DNA of 64,000 nt from positions 6,221,001-6,285,000 of the forward strand of contig NC_135555.1 in the NCBI RefSeq assembly GCF_964340395.1, given 5' to 3'. The stretch is from Glandiceps talaboti. Its lineage: Eukaryota; Hemichordata; Enteropneusta; Spengelidae. Shown in pieces: positions 61,039-64,000 of the stretch. Numbering within the stretch: position 1 is the first letter of the stretch; every line of letters begins with the position of its first letter. The notes under the pieces are model-generated. The model did no database searches. It was not told the DNA's origin and worked only from the letters and a program-made list of their open reading frames with translations. A program made the position numbers and the translations under genes.

Positions 61039-62566
61039 GTTTCTTTGTGAACGGGTGATATTTTATATATCTTTGTGATATTTGCCAAGGTTTTGTGTAA
61101 AAATTACGACAGTGTTTTAAATATTTGGTATCACCATACTGTATCATTTAGGTGTATCGATTCTTAGAATCAAAATTGGAAAATCGGTCTGACCTATAAA
61201 GATAACTAATGTAATCTGTTTGAAGTTTGTTGTACATTTTTCTGTACACACCGAAGAGCTGTATATCTTTGCTAAGACCTCTAGAGATCTGTACGCTGTG
61301 TTAGGTGTAGTCTAGAGTAGCGGCTTTGAGATATCCTTCATCACCACAAATGAGATATCTTCAGATTCAAAGCGGCCATGGATAGCCTCTGGACTATGTT
61401 AGGTGTGAATCCGACATTGAGTTGAAAATAAACGGTCAAGGAGAAAAGAACATATGGTATCGTGTTCATCATGTATCACAAATATTCTTAGAATTCAGAT
61501 CATTTTGATCGAAGTACTTTTGTGATTATAGAAAGATTTGGTCTTTCTTATGATTTCAAACAAACGAAACACGACAATTTTTACGTATAATCATAGAAAC
61601 ATTTTTTTCTGAGCGATAGCACAGACTTGTCTGAGTGTTCCTATTTCAATAGGCTCTCTACTTTATCCCCACCTTGGTCTGGAGAGCTTCTTGAGATAGT
61701 GACAACAAATAGACTTGACATACGTGCATAGATTGTTCTGGTGAACGTCATTTTCAAGCCAGATACCAAAATCTCCTGGCTAGATAAAAAAGAAGATAAA
61801 TCGCTGACCAGCACTGTCATTTTGAACCCCCCCCCCCCCACACACACACACACTCTCCTCGGATTAAACAAATTCGTCGTCAAAATGATTTTGAACAAAT
61901 TGTGTTCTTTATTTTCTGTAATCATTTGTGTCGACTTTATTGTTTATCATATAAGTTATAATAATAAATATGATGACCGGCATTCAACAATTCTGGTCTA
62001 TAACTATCAAAATAATCAAAATTTTACCAAAAGATGAATGTTTATATCCGGTGACATGGTGAACGACTTGATTTAGATGCAAGGCAGGTTAGTCACGGAA
62101 AACGTCTCTCTCTTCTTATGTTACATGATTGATGGCCACTGTGTACTACATTCTAAATTGTACTACATTCAGGAAATTGGACGAAATTTTGCTTTTAATA
62201 TTAAATCACAGGGACACACGTGTTATTGCTTAGATTCTAACGTTGTTTTCCAAGGAAATTATCACACGAATCCTGCTACTACAAATGTATCAATATATAT
62301 TATATTACGCTCTATTATTAAATGTTTTAATTTTCAGAAGAACATAACAAACAGACTTTACAAGGCTAAAATGTTTGCATGCTACAGTTACCATTTACAA
62401 ATACCATGAATCTAAATGGTCCCATTTATGAATTAGATACAATTTGGGCTCAAGTTGAAGTCACAGTGTCACCTTTAATTTTGTCTCTAAAAATATACTT
62501 TCCAGAGTTTTTATAACGTAAGGTTACCTAGCGGAAGATGTGAGCAGCTGAGATATGTCTACACGT
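61039..62566. other. Unique spacer with C13-(CA)n
   Basis: No gene recognised. A 13-base C run followed by (CA)n lies at 61827-61851. The 110-residue open frame at 62077-62409 has no recognisable domain and random-looking composition. Confidence 0.5.
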
Positions 62567-63111
62567 GGCTATATTTCTGTGCATGCACTTTGTCTGGTCG
62601 CCGTAATTTGCACTGATGAACCGGTACTCCAACTACAGTCCGATATTGGCTATATTTCTATGCATGCTTCTTGTCTGGTCGTTTGCATGAACCGGTACCA
62701 TGGTAAGTCTAACATTCAGTTTGACCCTGCTGGACAACGCAGGTACCGGTTACTCCGGTTTACCCCTGCTTCTTCATTACTAGGGCACTAGGGCGGTGCT
62801 CTTGTGGCGACCATTCAACAAATTGTCGATTTATTCGAATGATTAAAGACTATTAAAAAATATTGGCTATATTTCCGTGTGTGTGCATGCCACCGTGTCT
62901 GGTTGTTGTTATTAGCATGAACCGGTACCCTGGATACAGTCCAATATTCACTGTATTTCTGTGTATGCACCCGCGTGTCTGGTCGCACCTTGTCTGGTCA
63001 CCGTTACTTGCATGATGAGTCGGTACCCCAGGTAGAGTCCAATATTGGCTATATCATGCGCAGTGTCTGGTCACCTTTATTTGCATGAATCAGTACCCTG
63101 GGTACAGTCCA
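62567..63111 (+). repeat. Degenerate ~80-bp minisatellite
   Basis: Five partial or complete units begin at 62567, 62648, 62865, 62949 and 63047. The shared core, in order, is GGCTATATTTCTGTG, TGTCTGGTC, TTGCATGA, CCGGTACC and TACAGTCCAATATT. Units differ by substitutions and small deletions, and non-repeat DNA (about 62725-62864) separates units 2 and 3. No reading frame is conserved. Confidence 0.85.
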
Positions 63112-64000
63112 ACTGTAACATCACAAAGACAACATGTTTTCCTCTCAATATAGCACCTTTACAACATTTGAAATGATAATATTGAGTTGTAAAGAAAAGA
63201 TTTGTGCGGAGTGTTTTGAGAATGCAGTACTTCTTGACTTTTCAAGTGGAATCGGTAAACGAACATAGAATGTAAGATTATTTACTGTCTAAACACTTCA
63301 ACAACTTTAAATTCCCCTAGTGTTGATTATTAGATTAAGTGACATTTATGTTTTAGAACTAATCACAGAATAAGAATCCCACAGGATAAAAGTGAAAAAC
63401 CCAAAGTGATTTCACTGAAAAATGTACTTTGTTTGCATATTGTGACGTCTTCGGAGTAATTGTAGGGGAACTATTATTTAGAATAGTGCACGTGGTAGAA
63501 ATTGACAAGGGTGTAAATAGCTGAAACAAATCAAAACAGGTTGTCGATTTCATAGATCTCCAGTCTAGTCTCTGCACACAATAATTGGCTTGCCCTAATT
63601 ATCAAGAAAACAAAGTAATCTGATTTCGTTAATTTACAGAGATCGACCGCTTTCGTTTCTTGTCTTTCTCTCTCCAAAGTTGTTATTTCTAAGGCTAAGT
63701 AACGCTTTATTCTCGTGTTCAGTCGAACTTTATTATCTTCAAGGTCACTGGGATCAATATGTAAAAGGTTACGTAACACCCCTATCGAGTTAATGGGGTA
63801 GTCTTAACTCGATCTTTTCAACTAGCCTTCTTTTGCTAAAACCAGTCTGTTTCGCCTGAAGGCCTGCACCACCATCAGGCTGGTTAGAATGTTAATGCAT
63901 CTGTTTTTTCAATGCGCCCCATGTTACACAACAAACACCGTCGCATCGAAAACAGTTGATAATTGTCGGTGCGTTTAGTTCCCAACCCACTGTTTTCATC
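63112..64000. other. Right-edge unique DNA
   Basis: No gene recognised. Nested inverted repeats (ACCAG/CTGGT around GCCTGA/TCAGGC) lie at 63841-63884. The 82-residue minus-strand frame at 63531-63779 has no recognisable domain. Confidence 0.5.

Noticed and set aside
62077-62409. 110-residue open frame
   Set aside because: AT-biased composition, no domain and no promoter or splice context.

Overview
The window is animal (bilaterian) nuclear DNA. It is AT-rich and gene-poor, holds many long microsatellites, and carries two intact, apparently intronless forkhead transcription-factor genes on the minus strand. They are recognisable as FoxL1 (11382-12944) and FoxC (49151-50584). No other protein gene is convincing: the remaining open frames are short, low-complexity, or lack any recognisable domain. 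Two genes in 64 kb, abundant tetranucleotide, (TA)n, (GA)n and (CA)n tracts, and divergent spacer DNA fit a marine invertebrate such as a mollusc, another lophotrochozoan or an invertebrate deuterostome. The species cannot be fixed from this sequence alone.

Layout. 1-7 kb: microsatellite-rich flank, including a (TA)n/(CA)n block with hairpin modules that resemble decayed hammerhead ribozymes. 7-15 kb: FoxL1 with its 3' flank and a 5' flank holding four forkhead-type binding motifs. 15-41 kb: FoxL1-FoxC spacer with tetranucleotide arrays at 15.0-15.9 and 28.4-28.7 kb, (GA)n at 25.1-25.4 kb, a (TA)n hairpin at 27.8 kb, motif-rich low-repeat islands (26.8, 29.9-30.2 and 37.7-37.9 kb), and an interspersed repeat at 34.8-35.7 kb. 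41-58 kb: a zone nearly free of microsatellites around FoxC, with a compact TATA/CArG, GC-box and CCAAT promoter at 50.74-50.79 kb and a second copy of the interspersed repeat at 54.28-54.59 kb. 58-64 kb: more simple repeats, a strong G-quadruplex motif at 60.19 kb and a degenerate ~80-bp minisatellite at 62.57-63.11 kb.

How the genes relate. FoxC and FoxL1 belong to the ancient FoxQ1-FoxF-FoxC-FoxL1 cluster, which acts mainly in mesoderm. Both are transcribed right to left with FoxL1 downstream of FoxC, the same relative order and orientation as human FOXC2 and FOXL1. Both proteins have a forkhead DNA-binding domain and an eh1-like motif of the kind that recruits Groucho/TLE co-repressors. 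FoxF and FoxQ1 are not in the window. The ~36 kb spacer and the FoxC upstream region are the likely sites of shared enhancers. The binding-site statements come from motif reading by eye and have not been tested experimentally.
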